This document shows, one piece after another, positions 18,253 through 28,557 of a stretch of 64,000 nt of DNA. A program made the position numbers and the translations under genes. The DNA is from DASQFQ01 sp963730115 (GTDB lineage Bacteria > Actinomycetota > Thermoleophilia > Solirubrobacterales > Solirubrobacteraceae), in NCBI GenBank assembly GCA_963730115.1, contig CAVSQM010000002.1, positions 62,001-126,000 on the forward strand, read 5' to 3'. The notes under the pieces are model-generated. The model ran no database searches. It was not told the origin of the DNA and saw only the letters and a program-made list of their open reading frames with translations. The first letter of the stretch is position 1. Each line of letters begins with the position of its first letter.

Positions 18253-19059
18253 CTAGTCGACGAGCTTCTTCTGCATGAAGTGGATGGCCAGGCGCCAGGT
18301 GACGAGCGCGAACACCGTCAAGCACCCCACGTGGTAGACGTCGATCCAGCCCTCGAAGCCGAAGCAGGCGTGGCGCACGAGCTGCACGCAGTGGTAGAGC
18401 GGGTTGAACTGGGCGAGCACCTGCGCCCACTCGGGCAGCCCGGAGATCGGGAAGAACGTGCCCGCGGTCAGGAAGACCGGCGTGATCACCATGCTCGTGA
18501 TGTACGAGAAGTGGTCGATCGAGTTCAGGACCGCGGCGATGATGATCCCGAAGCAGGCCCAGCCGTAGCCGGTGAGCGCGCCGATGAACGGGACGAGCAG
18601 CATCCCCCAGCTCGGGGAGAGCCCGAACACCATCGCCACGAGCAGCGGCGCGCAGCCGAACACGCCGGCGCGCGCGGCGATCCAGAGCGCCTCGGCGGTC
18701 ACGAGCTCCTCGGTGTCGACCGGCGCGGCGAGGATCGCGTCGTAGGTGCGCTGGAACTGGTACTTCACGAACGACCCGAACATCGCCGCGAAGACGGACG
18801 AGAACAGCACCGCGGTGCCGACCGTCCCGGTGCCGACGAACTGGACGTAGTCGAGCCCCGCGACCGTCGTGACGAGCGAGCCGAAGCCGAAGCCGAACGC
18901 GAGCAGGTAGATCGTCGGCTCGACGGTCGAGGAGAAGACGCTCGACTTCCAGAACGACGAGAAGTTGATGACCTCGCGCACGAGCACGCCCATCAGGGCG
19001 GGGCGCTCGAGCCGGCCGATCGAGCGCGTGCGCGGGGCGGGCGGGGACGTGGCGCTCAC
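18253..19059 (-). CDS. ABC-2 type transporter permease (DrrB-like)
   Basis: 268 residues with six membrane helices. FSSFWKSSVFSSTVEPTIYLLAFGFGFGSLV and the central YVQFVGTGTVGTAVLFSSVFAAMF are typical of the ABC-2 permease group that includes NodJ and DrrB. The signature region EWAQVLAQFNPLYHCVQLVRHACFG lies before the last helix. The GTG start overlaps the stop of the ATPase gene (GTGA). Together they form a two-gene exporter for a hydrophobic, polyketide-like or lipid-linked compound; the cargo is unknown. Confidence 0.9.
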   Translation of the reverse strand: MSATSPPAPRTRSIGRLERPALMGVLVREVINFSSFWKSSVFSSTVEPTIYLLAFGFGFGSLVTTVAGLDYVQFVGTGTVGTAVLFSSVFAAMFGSFVKYQFQRTYDAILAAPVDTEELVTAEALWIAARAGVFGCAPLLVAMVFGLSPSWGMLLVPFIGALTGYGWACFGIIIAAVLNSIDHFSYITSMVITPVFLTAGTFFPISGLPEWAQVLAQFNPLYHCVQLVRHACFGFEGWIDVYHVGCLTVFALVTWRLAIHFMQKKLVD

Positions 19060-19949
19060 TCGGCTTCCTCTCCCGTCAGCAGCACGAACAGGTCCTCGAG
19101 GTTGGCGGGGCGGTGCTCGCCCTCCGGCATGTCGCCGTTGGCGCGCTCGACGCCGAGCACGCTCACCGAGGTGCCGGTGCGGCGCGTGCTGAAGCCGGCG
19201 GCGCGAGCCTCAGCCTCGGTCTCGGCCAGCTTGGACGGCGGCCCGTAGACCTCGATCGCGTCGCGGCCGACGTGCTCGGCGACGAGCTGCGCCGGCGGGC
19301 CGCTCGCGACCGCCTTGCCCTCGGCCATGATCGTCACCGTGTCGGCGAGGCGCTGGGCCTCCTCGATGTAGTGGGTCGACATCAGGATCGAGACGCCCTC
19401 GGCGCGCAGCGCGTCGATCAGCGCCCACAGCTCCTGGCGCACCTGCGGGTCGAGCCCGACGGTCGGCTCGTCGAGCAGCACGAGCCGCGGCTGGTGCACG
19501 AGCGCGCGCGAGATCAGCAGCCGCCGCCGCATGCCGCCGGAGAGCTTGTCGGCGCGCGTGTCGCGCCGGTCGCCGAGCCGCGACATCGCGAGCGCGCGCT
19601 CGATCGCCGCCTGCCGCTCGCCGCGCGGGATCCGGTAGAGGTGCGCGAACACGCGCAGGTTCTCCTCGACGGTCAGCGTGGTGTCGAGGTTGTCGAGCTG
19701 CGGCACCACGCCCATCTCGGCGCGCGCCGCCTTCGAGTCGCCCGGCAGCGTGTGGCCGAGCACCTCGATGTCGCCCTCGTCGGCGATCGCCTGCGCGGTG
19801 AGCAGCCGCATCGTCGTGGACTTGCCGGCGCCGTTCGGGCCCAGCAGCCCGACGCAGGTGCCCTCGGGCACCTCGAGGTCGAAATGGTCGACGGCGGTGA
19901 TCTCGCCGTAGCGCTTGACCGCGCCGCGGACGCTCAGCGCGAGCGCCAC
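19056..19949 (-). CDS. ABC transporter ATP-binding protein (DrrA/NodI-like)
   Basis: 297 residues. Walker A GPNGAGKST, Q-loop VVPQLDN, signature LSGGMRRRLLISRAL, Walker B LVLLDEPTVGLD and the switch His (STHYIEEAQ) are all intact. The C-terminal 90 residues (EVYGPPSKLAETEAEARAAG onward) match the extension of the drug-exporter DrrA subgroup. The GTG start overlaps the MOSC stop by one base and its stop overlaps the permease start. This places amidotransferase, MOSC, ATPase and permease genes in one operon. Confidence 0.93.
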   Translation of the reverse strand: MALALSVRGAVKRYGEITAVDHFDLEVPEGTCVGLLGPNGAGKSTTMRLLTAQAIADEGDIEVLGHTLPGDSKAARAEMGVVPQLDNLDTTLTVEENLRVFAHLYRIPRGERQAAIERALAMSRLGDRRDTRADKLSGGMRRRLLISRALVHQPRLVLLDEPTVGLDPQVRQELWALIDALRAEGVSILMSTHYIEEAQRLADTVTIMAEGKAVASGPPAQLVAEHVGRDAIEVYGPPSKLAETEAEARAAGFSTRRTGTSVSVLGVERANGDMPEGEHRPANLEDLFVLLTGEEAE

Positions 19950-20389
19950 TACGCGGCCACCGGGTCGCCCACCGCGATCACGCCACCCGTGAGGATGTCG
20001 GCGCGCAGGCCACCGCGGTGGACGAGGCCGCGCAGCACCCCGCGTTCGGTCAGCTTCGCCAGCGTGTTGCAGGGCTCGCACAGCTCGACGCCCTCGCACT
20101 CGACCTCGCCGACGCGGAAGCGCCGGCCGACGAGCGCGTTGAGGTCGACGCCGCGCGTGAGCACGTTGCGGCGCGACGCCTCGTGGGACAGCTCGATGCC
20201 GGTGTCCTCGCGCAGGCCGGTGAGCGCCTCGGCGGCGATCAGCGTGATGCTCTGGCCGGGCTCGGGCTGCTCCGACCAGTGGTACTCGCCCTCGATGCCG
20301 CGGCCGGGCTCGGCACGCGCCTGCGGGACCGGCGACGGGAGCGCGGCGCGGTCGGCGCTGATGGCGATCTGCTCGACGATTCCGGTCAC
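19949..20389 (-). CDS. MOSC-domain protein
   Basis: 146 residues, almost only the MOSC domain. The conserved core is visible: GEYHWSEQPEPGQSITLIAAE, then SRRNVLTRGVDLNALVGRRFRVG and the Cys motif CEPCNTL, followed by RGLVHRGGLRADILTGGVIAVGD. MOSC proteins bind the molybdenum cofactor or transfer sulfur through this Cys. A stand-alone member like this resembles YiiM/YuaD-type proteins. Its gene sits between an amidotransferase and an ABC exporter with stop-start overlaps on both sides. No cofactor synthesis genes are near, though a molybdoenzyme gene lies at 62.5 kb. Confidence 0.88.
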   Translation of the reverse strand: MTGIVEQIAISADRAALPSPVPQARAEPGRGIEGEYHWSEQPEPGQSITLIAAEALTGLREDTGIELSHEASRRNVLTRGVDLNALVGRRFRVGEVECEGVELCEPCNTLAKLTERGVLRGLVHRGGLRADILTGGVIAVGDPVAA

Positions 20390-21126
20390 GCAGCCAGCGT
20401 ACCGGGCACCATGCGGGCGCTCGCGGCGGTGACCAGCGCCCGGAACAGCGCGAGCTGCGCCGGGGTGTCGACCAGCGTCTCGGCGTGCCACTGCACGCCG
20501 AGCAGGAACGGATGGCGGCGGTCCTCGACCGCCTCGACCGTGCCGTCGGGCGCCCACGCGGTGGCGACGAGCCCGTCGCCGAGCACGTCGCAGGCCTGAT
20601 GGTGGAACGAGTTGACCTGCGTCGCCCGCGTCTGCAGGATGCGCGCGGCGAGCGACCGCGGCGCGATGCGCACGGCGTGCACCGGCTGCGTGGCCAGCTC
20701 GGTCTGGCGGTGGTTTTCGACGTGCTGGTGCAGCGACCCGCCGCGGGCCACGTTGAGGGCCTGGGCGCCGCGGCAGATGCCGAGCATCGGCATGCCGGCG
20801 GCGTCGGCGGCGCGCGCGAGATCGAGCTCGAAGCGGTCGAGCGCGGGCTCGGTCGGGCCGAGCTGCTCGTGCGCGCGGGCGCCGTAGGCGGCGGGGTCGA
20901 GGTCAGGGCCACCGGACAGGCAGATGCCGTCGAGGCGGGAGAGCAGCGTCGGCAGCCCGTCGGCCAGCGGCGGCAGCACGACCGGCACGCCGCCCGCGAG
21001 CTCGACCGCGCGCATGTAGGTCAGGCCGAGCGCCATCTCGTGCTGGGGCGGCTCGCCGTGGCGGCGCAGCGTCGCAAGGTCACCACGCCGGACCTCGGAG
21101 GTCGTGACGCCGATGAGCGGGGCCAT
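20386..21126 (-). CDS. Class I glutamine amidotransferase, gamma-glutamyl-GABA hydrolase type (PuuD-like)
   Basis: 246 residues, the size of Peptidase_C26/PuuD proteins. It begins MAPLIGVTTSEVRRGD. The oxyanion strand is GICLSGGPDLDPAAYG, the nucleophile elbow LGICRGAQALNVA and the His-Glu pair GVQWHAETL. The known activity is hydrolysis of gamma-glutamyl bonds, for example gamma-glutamyl-GABA in putrescine breakdown. No other polyamine genes lie here, so another gamma-glutamyl amide is possible. Its stop overlaps the MOSC start (GTGA). It is divergent from ettA. Confidence 0.87.
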   Translation of the reverse strand: MAPLIGVTTSEVRRGDLATLRRHGEPPQHEMALGLTYMRAVELAGGVPVVLPPLADGLPTLLSRLDGICLSGGPDLDPAAYGARAHEQLGPTEPALDRFELDLARAADAAGMPMLGICRGAQALNVARGGSLHQHVENHRQTELATQPVHAVRIAPRSLAARILQTRATQVNSFHHQACDVLGDGLVATAWAPDGTVEAVEDRRHPFLLGVQWHAETLVDTPAQLALFRALVTAASARMVPGTLAA

Positions 21127-21152
21127 AGAGGGAATGTCGGTCACCGAGCGCC

Positions 21153-21158
21153 TATCCT
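21153..21158 (+). promoter_or_regulatory. -10 box of the ettA gene
   Basis: TATCCT lies ten bases before the ATG; no Shine-Dalgarno sequence is seen. Confidence 0.35.
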
Positions 21159-21168
21159 CAACCGCCGA

Positions 21169-22820
<1,652 letters not shown>

Positions 22821-22824
<4 letters not shown>

Positions 22825-23693
22825 GCATGGACGGCGGGGCGCCGGTGCTGATCCGGCACTACACGGACCCCGGCTGCCCGTTCGCGTTCTCCGCCGAGCG
22901 CCAGCGGCTGCGGCTGCTGTGGCTCTACGGCGCCCAGATCGAATGGGAGCTGCACATGGTCGTGCTGCGCGAGGAGCGGCCCGGAGACGAACTCCCGCCC
23001 GAGCGCGTCTCGGAGGGCCGCCGACAGCTCCAGCTCCGGTACGGCATGCCGATCGACTGGCGGCCGGTCGAGCAGAGCGCGTCGCTGCCCGCGTGCCAGG
23101 CCATCGTCGCCACCCGGCTGCGCGCGCCGGACCGCGAGGCCGCGCTGCTGCGGCGCCTGCGGGTGCTCGCCTTCTCCGGGCTCTCGATCGACGACCCCGA
23201 GGTGATCGAGCGCGCGTGCACCGAGGCGCTGATCGAGCCCGAGGAGATCCGCGCGTGGGTCACCGATCCCGAGGTTGAGCCGACGCTGCGCGCCGACATG
23301 GACGCCTCGCGCAGCCCGTCGCCCGCCTCGCGCGCGCAGGACTACAAGCTCGGCGGCCCACCCGAGGAGCGCCGGTACACCTGCCCGTCGTACGAGCTCA
23401 TCCGCGTCACCGACCCGCCGGCCGACTGGCCGACCGCGAACCGGGTCGACCTCCCCGGCTACCGCCCCGTCGAGGCCTACGAGGCGGCGCTCGCCAACCT
23501 CGCGCCCGAGCTGACGCGCGAGCCGGATCCGGACTCGGTCGAGCAGGTCCTGAGGTGGGCCGGGATGCCGATCGCGACGGCCGAGGTCGCCGCCGTCTGC
23601 GACCGCGAGATCGCCGACGTCCGCGTGGAGCTCGCGCGCGTCGCGACGTTCCTGCCGGTCGGCGGCGACGGCTACTGGACCGCCGCGGTCTAG
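22821..23693 (+). CDS. DsbA/FrnE-like thioredoxin-fold protein with a single active-site Cys
   Basis: 290 residues. The opening IRHYTDPGCPFAFSAERQRLRLLWLYG matches the first strand and helix of DsbA-type proteins related to FrnE and to mycothiol-dependent nitroreductases. The usual C-P-x-C is C-P-F-A, so the second Cys is missing. That suggests a monothiol or glutathione/mycothiol-transferase-like role. There is a helical insert (PEVIERACTEALIEPEEIRAW) and a second domain at the C-terminus (PDSVEQVLRWAGMPIATAEVAAVCD). A GTG overlapping the ettA stop is used; an ATG six bases on is the alternative. It directly precedes the mau-like genes, and a thiol role there is plausible. Confidence 0.78.
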
Positions 23694-23728
23694 CGCGAGA
23701 ACCGGGCGGATCGCTCAGGAGCGGCTGC

Positions 23729-23734
23729 TACCTT
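23729..23734 (+). promoter_or_regulatory. -10 box before the mau-like cluster
   Basis: TACCTT lies nine bases upstream of the ATG at 23744, with no Shine-Dalgarno sequence. It suggests that the three mau-like genes have their own promoter. Confidence 0.4.
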
Positions 23735-23743
23735 CGCCGCCGC

Positions 23744-24601
23744 ATGCTCCCCGTGGTCCTCGCGCTGCTGCTCGGCGCCGTGCTCGCCGGCTCCGCACTG
23801 CTCAAGCTCGCCGACGGGCCGCGCACGCGCGCCGCGCTCGGCACCTACGGGATCCACGGCGAAGCCGCTGCCCGCGCGGTCTGGGGCGGGTTGATCGTCG
23901 TCGAGCTCGTGCTCGCCGCCGGGGTGGTCGTCGGGGTCGAGGCGGCCGCCTGGGCGGGCGCCGCGCTGTTCGCCTGCTTCACCGTCGCGCAGGCCGCGGC
24001 GCTCGTCTCGGGGCGCGCGGGCGCGCCATGTGCGTGCTTCGGCGCGCGCGGGCGGATCGGCCGCGCCTCGCTGGGCCGCGCCGCCGCCCTCGCGGCGGCG
24101 TTCGCGGTGCTGCCGTTGCTCGACCGCGAGGAGCCGAGCACGGAGGGCTGGCTCGCCATCGGGCTCGTCGCCGCGCTGCTCGGCATCGCCGCGCTCGCCG
24201 TCGCGGTGCTGGCGCTCGCGCGCGAGCTGGGCGCGCTGCGCGCGGAGATCGACCCGCGCGGCGCGCTCGAGATCCCGGAGGAGGGCCCGGAGCTGGGCGG
24301 CCGCAGCGAGCTGATGGAGGTCGAGCCGGGGCGGCTCGGGCTCGCCGTGTTCACCTCCGAGGGGTGCGGCATGTGCCGCGCGCTCGAGCCGGCCATCGAG
24401 GCGCTCGGCCGCGACCCGCTCGTGCGGCTCAGGACGTTCGACGAGGTCCGCGACGCCCACGCCTGGGCCGCCGCCGGCATCCCCGGGTCGCCGTTCGCGG
24501 TCGCGCTCGACGAGCACGGAACGGTCCTCGCGAAGGGCACGTTCAACACGCCCGGCCAGCTCGAGTCGGTGCTCGCGACGGCGGAGCGGCGCCGCGCATG
24601 A
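23744..24601 (+). CDS. MauE/DoxX-like membrane protein fused to a thioredoxin-fold domain (MauE-MauD-like)
   Basis: 285 residues. Residues 1-165 carry four or five membrane helices of the MauE/DoxX type (LAGSALLKLADGPRTRAALGTYG, then APCACFGARGRIGRASLGRAA, whose Cys pair is typical of MauE). A short coiled segment (LARELGALRAEIDPRGALEI) joins a cytoplasmic-size thioredoxin-like domain with VFTSEGCGMCRALEPAIEAL, that is C-G-M-C, and a cis-Pro loop (GIPGSPFAVALDEHG). In methylamine utilisation MauE and MauD are separate and form the disulfides of the small subunit; here both roles appear in one chain. The stop overlaps the next ATG, so it is co-expressed with the Cys-rich MauA-like protein. Confidence 0.8.
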   Translation: MLPVVLALLLGAVLAGSALLKLADGPRTRAALGTYGIHGEAAARAVWGGLIVVELVLAAGVVVGVEAAAWAGAALFACFTVAQAAALVSGRAGAPCACFGARGRIGRASLGRAAALAAAFAVLPLLDREEPSTEGWLAIGLVAALLGIAALAVAVLALARELGALRAEIDPRGALEIPEEGPELGGRSELMEVEPGRLGLAVFTSEGCGMCRALEPAIEALGRDPLVRLRTFDEVRDAHAWAAAGIPGSPFAVALDEHGTVLAKGTFNTPGQLESVLATAERRRA

Positions 24602-25134
24602 GCGAGTCCCGGCGCGGCTTCCTCGCCAAGGTCAGCGGCACGCTGATGGCGGTCACGGGCGCCAAGACGGCGACCTCGCTGATCAAGCCCGGCGAGGCCG
24701 AGGCCTACCACTTCTGCGGCCACATCTACACGACCGACTCCTGCCCGCACCCGACCGGGCTGCCGCGCGTCGACTCCCGCGGCCGCCCGCTGCGCGCGAA
24801 GGACGGCCATCGCGTCGACGACCTCGGCCGCCTCATCGACCTCGCCGGCGACCCGGTCGACGAGGACGGCACCCGGCTGACCGACGCCGACGGCGTGCCG
24901 CTGCCCGCCGCGTCGCGGACGCCGGTCTGCCAGGCGGTCGAGGAGCAGTACGGCTTCAACACGAAGGTCGACGGCGCCTGGTACCGCTGCTGCGGCGGGC
25001 ACGTGCGCAAGCTCGTCGACTGCTGCTCGCACTCGAAGAAGCGCATCAACGGCGACAAGTCGCTGACCGGCTACTGCTACAAGGGCCGCCGCGTCTTCTG
25101 CGTCATGTACTTCCAGACGAAGGTCCCATGTTGA
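24598..25134 (+). CDS. Cys-rich exported protein related to methylamine dehydrogenase light chain, lacking the TTQ tryptophans
   Basis: 178 residues. A Tat-like leader (SRRGFLAKVSG) precedes a domain with ten Cys at about 40, 49, 111, 131, 132, 142, 143, 160, 168 and 178, enough for five disulfides. AWYRCCGG followed by a Cys pair and GYCYKGRRVFCVMYF resembles the end of MauA (AYRDCCGY and IIWCFG). The two tryptophans that make the TTQ cofactor in MauA line up with Arg107 and Tyr159. A MauA-like enzyme function is therefore unlikely. Residues 58-102 are a run of 7-8-residue units with a Gly at 62, 70, 77, 84, 91 and 99. The last residue is Cys. It lies between a MauE-thioredoxin fusion and a CcdA-like protein. 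Homology to MauA is my judgement from pattern. Confidence 0.72.
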   Translation: MSESRRGFLAKVSGTLMAVTGAKTATSLIKPGEAEAYHFCGHIYTTDSCPHPTGLPRVDSRGRPLRAKDGHRVDDLGRLIDLAGDPVDEDGTRLTDADGVPLPAASRTPVCQAVEEQYGFNTKVDGAWYRCCGGHVRKLVDCCSHSKKRINGDKSLTGYCYKGRRVFCVMYFQTKVPC

Positions 25135-25165
25135 CCGACGCAGAGGGCCTCCGGGGGGCGGTGCC

Positions 25166-26675
25166 GTGGTGACGACGGTCTTGGCGGCGGCCGCCTTGGC
25201 GGCGGGCATCACCGGCGCGTGGTCGCCGTGCGGGTTCTCGATGGTCGAGACGCTCGCGCCCGCCGGCTACGCCGGGCGGCTGCGGACGACGCTGACCGCC
25301 TGCGCGACGTTCACCGTCGGCGCGCTGGTCGGCGGCGTGGTCACGTTCGGCGGCCTCGCCCTGCTCGGGGAGCGGCTCGGCGCGGGCGGGACCGGCGCCG
25401 TGGCGGTGGCGGCCGTCGTCGCGGTGGCGGCGGCGATCGGCGAGGCGCGCGGCCTGCGGATCGTCCCCCAGGTGCGGCGGCAGGTGCCGGAGTCGTGGCG
25501 GCGCGTGCTGCCGGTGCCGCTGGCCGCGGGGCTCTACGGCGTGCTGCTCGGCCTCGGCTTCACGACGTTCATCCTCACCTTCGCGGTCTGGGCGCTCGCC
25601 GCGGTCAGCGTCGCGCTCGGGGATCCGGCGCTCGGCGCGGTCCTCGGCCTCGCGTTCGGCGCCGGCCGCGCGCTGCCGGTGATCGCGCTCGCCCCGGTGG
25701 CGGAGACGGACCGCGGCAACGCCGCGCACGCGGCCATGGCCGAGCGGCCGGCGATCCTCCGCGGCCTGCGCGTGGCCGACGCGGTCGCCCTCGCCGCCTG
25801 CGCGGTCGCGATGACCGCGGTGGCGCCGGCCCAGGCGGCCTCGGTCGCGGCATCCCAACGCCTCTGGCCCGGGTACCGAAGGCGCGTACTTCGCCTTCCA
25901 GCGGCCCGGACCCGCCGGCGCCGGCTACCTCCGCGGCCCGAACGGGACCGTCGGCCTCCCCGGCCGCGACCCCGCGGTCGGCGCCGGGCTGGTCGGCTGG
26001 CGCACGCCGGAGAGCCAGATCGTGCTCGCGCGGCCGGACTCGCTCGCGCCCGTCGCCGCCTACACCGCCCCCGGGGCGGGCCCGTTCGCGTTCAGCGACC
26101 AGTGGGTCGTGTGGCTCGTCGGGCAGGCCCAGCTCGTCGTCCAGCCGCGCAACGCCGGCGTCGCGCCGCGCACGGTCGCGGCCGCAGCGCCGGGCGAGCA
26201 ACTCGGCCGGCCCTCGATCGTCGGCTCGGCGCTCGTCTTCCACCGCGCGAGCAGGGCCGGCTCGTCGATCCGGCTCTTCGACCTCGCGGTCAACCGCGAG
26301 AGCACGGTACGCAGCGAGCGGCGCGCGCTGCTCAGCAACCCGTCGTTCGACGGGCGCCGCATCGTCTACGTCCGCTCGACCTCCACGCTGCAGGAGCTCC
26401 GGCTGGGCCCGCTCGTCCGCCGCAGCGTCAGCCGCGACCAGGCGCTCTATCGCACCACCCCGACCGCCCGCCGCGACGCGACCCACGAGAAGGGCCGCCA
26501 CCGCCACTCGGCGGGCTACAAGGGCGGCAAGCCGCCGCGGCTCGCGCCACGCCCGCCCGCGGGCGTCGTCGACACGTTGTGGACGACCGCCCTCGGGCCG
26601 ACCGCCGCGTACGTGACGCGGCTCCGGAAGCGGAGCGGTGTCACGAGCGCGACGGTGCTCAGCGTGCCGCGATAG
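25166..26675 (+). CDS. CcdA-like membrane protein with C-terminal propeller-like extracytoplasmic domain, frame broken once
   Basis: The first 225 residues have six membrane helices and the CcdA/DsbD opening GAWSPCGFSMVETLAP. The partner Cys expected in the fourth helix is absent (GLGFTTFILTF). The last helix ends AVAMTAVAPAQAASVA. A second reading frame takes over at 25845-25862 without a start codon of its own: ASGPGTEGAYFAFQRPG, followed by about 260 residues of short beta strands (FSDQWVVWLVGQ, IVGSALVFHRAS, LLSNPSFDGRRIVYVRS) like a TolB/WD propeller. A basic loop (HEKGRHRHSAGYKGGK) lies near the end. Removing one base yields 502 residues. The heavy chain of methylamine dehydrogenase is also a propeller, which fits the mau-like context. 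Two separate genes remain possible. Confidence 0.68.
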
Positions 26676-26711
26676 CTCGGGCGTTCGCGGCAGCGCCGCC
26701 GCGGCGCCGTC

Positions 26712-26750
26712 GTCCTGCTTAGGGGTCGCCATTCGACCCCAGGGCAGGAC
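26712..26750. terminator. Two-part hairpin between convergent genes
   Basis: GTCCTGC / GCAGGAC (7 bp) encloses GGGGTCG / CGACCCC (7 bp) with a CCATT loop. There is no U-run, as is usual in actinobacteria. It would serve the CcdA-like gene and, on the other strand, the HAD gene. Confidence 0.6.
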
Positions 26751-26788
26751 AACCCCACCGATTCCGGCCGAACCCACCCCTACCCAGC

Positions 26789-26816
26789 CGGCAGTTGACC
26801 TCCGCCGAAACTGCCG
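26789..26816. terminator. Hairpin just beyond the HAD gene stop
   Basis: CGGCAGTT and AACTGCCG form an 8-bp stem with a 12-base loop. It lies seven bases after the HAD stop codon on the minus strand. Confidence 0.5.
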
Positions 26817-26822
26817 CGGACG

Positions 26823-27509
26823 CTAGACCCAGTCCTCGAGCACCGGCACCACCGCGTCCGCGCCGTCCACCACCGCGTCCGCGTCCGCCAGCTCCTCGAC
26901 GCTGAACGGGCCCGTCGCCACCGCGATCACGCGCAGCCCGTCGGCCCGCGCGCACGCGATGTCGCGCGGCGTGTCGCCGATCACCACGGCCCGCTCGCGC
27001 GGCCAGTCGCCCGCCCGCGCGCGGGCGATCGGGGGCAGCTCGTCGCGGTTCTCCGAGTCGGAGCCGAACGCGCCCTGGCCCTCGGGGAACCAGTCGCCGA
27101 TCCCCGCCCGCGCGAGCTTGAGGCGCGCGATCCGCTCGAAGTTGCCGGTGACGAGGGAGAAGCGGAAGGCGTCGGGGCGCGAAGCCAGCCGGGGCAGGGC
27201 CTCGGCGATGCCCGGCGCGACGTGGGGCGAGAGGTCGGCGGGGGCGAGCTCGTCGTAGAGCGCGCACGCCGCGGTGATGACGTCGTCCGCGCGCTCGTCG
27301 ATCGCGCCCGATTCGAGCCCGGCGGCCGCCAGGAGGTCGCGCGCGATCGCGGAGTCCGTGCGCCCCGCCGCCTCGACGCGGCGCCCGTCGAACGAGAGCG
27401 AGCCGTGCACCCGCACCAGCGCCTGCCGCATCGCGTCGGCGTGCTCGGTCGAGGCGCGCTGCAGCAGCGTCCCGTCGATGTCCCAGAGCAGCAGGAGCGG
27501 TCGGGTCAC
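26823..27509 (-). CDS. HAD-family phosphatase (phosphoglycolate phosphatase-like)
   Basis: 228 residues. HAD motif I is LLWDIDGTLLQ, motif II FSLVTGNFE, the lysine is in LKLARAGI, and motif IV is VVIGDTPRDIACARADGLRVIAVATG. The C1 cap domain lies between motifs I and II. This set matches Gph/PGPase-like and beta-phosphoglucomutase-like hydrolases; the substrate is not certain. The GTG start overlaps the M42 peptidase stop (GTGA), which puts it third in the aconitase operon. Two hairpins after its stop look like the operon's terminator. Confidence 0.88.
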   Translation of the reverse strand: MTRPLLLLWDIDGTLLQRASTEHADAMRQALVRVHGSLSFDGRRVEAAGRTDSAIARDLLAAAGLESGAIDERADDVITAACALYDELAPADLSPHVAPGIAEALPRLASRPDAFRFSLVTGNFERIARLKLARAGIGDWFPEGQGAFGSDSENRDELPPIARARAGDWPRERAVVIGDTPRDIACARADGLRVIAVATGPFSVEELADADAVVDGADAVVPVLEDWV

Positions 27510-28557
27510 CGCTGGAACGACACGCCGGCCTCGAGCCGCCGAGCGAACGCCGAGAGCAGCCGCGCCGTGTTCTCCACGTCGTCCATCTGCACCATCTCGA
27601 CCGGCGAGTGCATGTAGCGCAGCGGGATCGAGACGACCGCGGTCGGGATGCCCGCGCGCGCGGCGTGGATCGCGTCCGCGTCCGTCCCCGTCGAGCGCGC
27701 CGACGCCGTCACGGTGAAGGGGATCTCCTCGGCCTCCGCCGCCTCGTGCAGCAGCTCGAAGATCACCGGGTCGAGCGTCGACCCGCGCTGGATCACCGGG
27801 CCGCTCCCGAACCGGTGTCGCCCCAGCTCCTTCTCGTTCAGGTCCGGCTGATCCGTCGCGAAGGTCACGTCGACCACGATCACGAGGTCGGGCTCCAGCG
27901 AGAACGCGGTCGTCCGCGCCCCCGCGAAGGTGATCTCCTCCTGCGTCACCGCCAGCGCGCACACGTCGGCGGCCGCGTCGCCCGCCTTCGCCACCTGCCG
28001 CGCCGCCTCGTAGGCGACGTAGCACCCGAGCCGGTTGTCCAGCGACCGCGAGACCAGCCGCCCGTTCGGATACTCGACCGGCTCACCGGCGACGACGGCG
28101 ACGTCGCCGATGCGCACCACCGAGCGGGCGTCGTCGCCGTCCTTCGCCCCGATGTCGATGTGCAGGTGCTTGAGCTCGGGCGCCTTCTTGCGCTCCTCGC
28201 CGTCGAGCAGGTGGATCGGCCGCTTGCCGACCACGCCCGGGACGACGCCGTCGCGCGTGATCACGTCGAGCCGCTGGCCGACGAGCACGACCGTGTCCCA
28301 GCCGCCGACCGCCGTGAACCACAGGTAGCCGTCGTCGTCGATGTGGTGGACGATCAGCCCGATCTCGTCGATGTGGCCGGCGATCGCCAGCACCGGCCCG
28401 TCGCCCGAGCCGCGCACCCGCGCGACGGTCGAGCCGACGCTGTCGGAGGCCACGTCCGCGAACGACGCGCACGCCTCGCGGAACACCGCCGCGGGCGCCT
28501 GCTCGTAGCCGGACGGGCCCGCCGCGGTCAGCAGGCGGTGGAGGACGTCGGGGACGC

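Noticed and set aside
24598..25134. A functional methylamine dehydrogenase
   Set aside because: Both cofactor tryptophans are missing, and there is no mauG, amicyanin or separate heavy-chain gene in the window.
26676..26822. Riboswitch or small RNA in the 147-base gap with two hairpins
   Set aside because: The gap lies between two convergent stop codons, so the hairpins are better explained as terminators.
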